DNA of 64,000 nt, from positions 434,001 to 498,000 of the forward strand of contig JBAJFE010000060.1 of the NCBI GenBank assembly GCA_037903355.1, given 5' to 3'. Below the pieces are notes generated by a model that was given only the letters and a program-made list of their open reading frames with translations, did not search any database and was not told the origin of the DNA. The first letter of the stretch is position 1; each line of letters begins with the position of its first letter. This DNA comes from Trichuris trichiura. Lineage: Eukaryota > Nematoda > Enoplea > Trichinellida > Trichuridae. Shown one piece after another: positions 63,093 to 64,000 of the stretch. A program made the position numbers and the translations under genes.

Positions 63093-63350
63093 ACCGTTTG
63101 TTGGTTGTAAGGTCTTCTACGGCTTTTCCCATTTTTCGTTGTGCTGTTATCTGTAATTAAACTAAAACAACTGCTCTACCAACGGATGGATGAGCTGTTA
63201 TTAAGAAAATGTACAGATGTCAATGCACTCAACTTTTTAATGTTCAGAGCCTTCGGAACGTTCTAGTTCCGTCGTCAGTGAGGTGGTGGACCTTACAACC
63301 ATGAAAATACAGCCCGTTACAAAACATTCAGTTTTCAAGACCGTTTGTTG
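63093..63350. repeat. 11-bp target-site duplication around the solo Penelope element
   Basis: ACCGTTTGTTG is present exactly at 63093-63103 and 63340-63350. Confidence 0.85.
63104..63339. mobile_element. 236-bp solo non-autonomous Penelope-derived element
   Basis: It starts GTTGTAAGGTCTTCTACGGC and ends TTCAGTTTTCAAG between exact 11-bp duplications. It is the same class as the nested copy at 56634-56881. It contains CTACCAACGGATGGATGAGC, a hammerhead-like core on the minus strand (CTGACGACGGAAC...GTTCCGAAGG, 63278-63250) and the family tail ACAGCCCGTTACAAAACATT. It has no coding capacity, so it must have been mobilised in trans by a Penelope-type enzyme. Confidence 0.85.
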
Positions 63351-64000
63351 ACAATACAATATCACGTAGAGTACAGACGTTGGAAAAGAGAAACCAGACA
63401 GACTGCCAGACGAGATGAACACTTCTCATAAATACCTCCAAAAGGAGGTGAATGCGTCGGCTGTTTCATACTATTAACAGCAACTAGCTCGTGCATGAAA
63501 AGAGGATTAACGGCACGGTCTTGACAGCTAGATTCATTCATGCGCGTGTAGGAATTCACGCAGGTGTGAAGTAGTGAGGGTAATCTGCGTACCAGGAATT
63601 AAAGCGGCAGTTTCTTCAAATACACAAGAATTTTTTTGAATAAGGTCCGATTCAGACAGTTTTGAAAAAGTGTTAATCTTTCTTGGAGTTAAGCAGGATG
63701 AGTAAGCTGGGCGGTGTAAAAGGCTGAACTTTAAATTCGTTAATTTTTTAATCGTAATTCCTGCAACGAGCGATCTTGCCGTTTCTTGAAAGAAGTTGAG
63801 GTGATGTCTTCTCTACAGCCTCGACCATGTTTGCCTTAATTTCTGGCTCATAACTTCCGGCAAATGGCACTAACGATAAGTAGTTATTGTCTGCTCATCC
63901 TGAATTAATACAAAATGGATAATGGCCATAAAAAACAATCAGCACTGTACTCTGCCGGTAGAAAAGGCGTTTGACCACTTTTCATGGTGGTTTATCCTCG
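63351..64000. other. Window end, nothing recognised
   Basis: Only short frames without motifs. Confidence 0.5.

Overview
The window looks like nuclear DNA from an animal, most probably a nematode. The protein-coding genes are split by many short GT-AG introns, mostly about 45-90 bp. They encode metazoan proteins: an Aurora kinase, a Lingerer/UBAP2-like protein, a GT7 glycosyltransferase of the BRE-4 type, a three-domain Kunitz protein, a class A bHLH factor, an F-box protein and a chemoreceptor-like GPCR. Genes are separated by AT-rich DNA rich in transposons and foldback repeats. The exact clade cannot be fixed by reading alone; an enoplean (Trichuris/Trichinella-type) nematode is my best guess.

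Layout. 1-7.5 kb: gene-poor, with two hairpins, one a perfect 34-bp foldback. 7.6-12.2 kb: a two-exon GPCR whose 3.6-kb intron holds a long foldback and a 186-bp pogo-like MITE. 12.2-16.3 kb: no confident gene, but a perfect 134-bp tandem duplication. 16.3-17.1 kb: F-box gene (-). 20.7-21.9 kb: an unidentified membrane-protein gene behind three CACGTG motifs. 25.5-27.6 kb: a complete MULE DNA transposon with 9-bp target duplication, minisatellite-like inverted ends and a frameshifted FLYWCH transposase. 28-31 kb: a foldback and two small inverted-repeat elements. 32.3-38.1 kb: a 20-exon Lingerer/UBAP2L-type gene (-), with the end of an unidentified gene immediately upstream. 40.3-43.2 kb: a nearly intact Penelope-like element (PLE1). 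43.9-54.4 kb: the gene-dense core, with GT7 transferase (+), secretory-pathway fumarate reductase (+), Aurora kinase (+) and Kunitz inhibitor (-). 55.4-57.8 kb: a decayed second Penelope-like element (PLE2) with a short related element nested in it. 59.3 kb: bHLH gene (+). 61-63.3 kb: a long foldback, a solo LTR with 4-bp target duplication, and a solo Penelope-derived mini-element with 11-bp target duplication.

The host genes are ordinary, functionally unrelated neighbours; no operon-like system is evident. The most informative part is the mobile-element set. Four related Penelope-family insertions of different sizes each have recognisable 11-13 bp target duplications and carry hammerhead-like core motifs in their terminal repeats. 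Two of them are full-length or formerly full-length elements whose ORF lies in opposite orientation relative to a shared asymmetric terminal tail. Exon models were built by hand from splice consensus, reading phase and family similarity; no alignment or transcript data were available.
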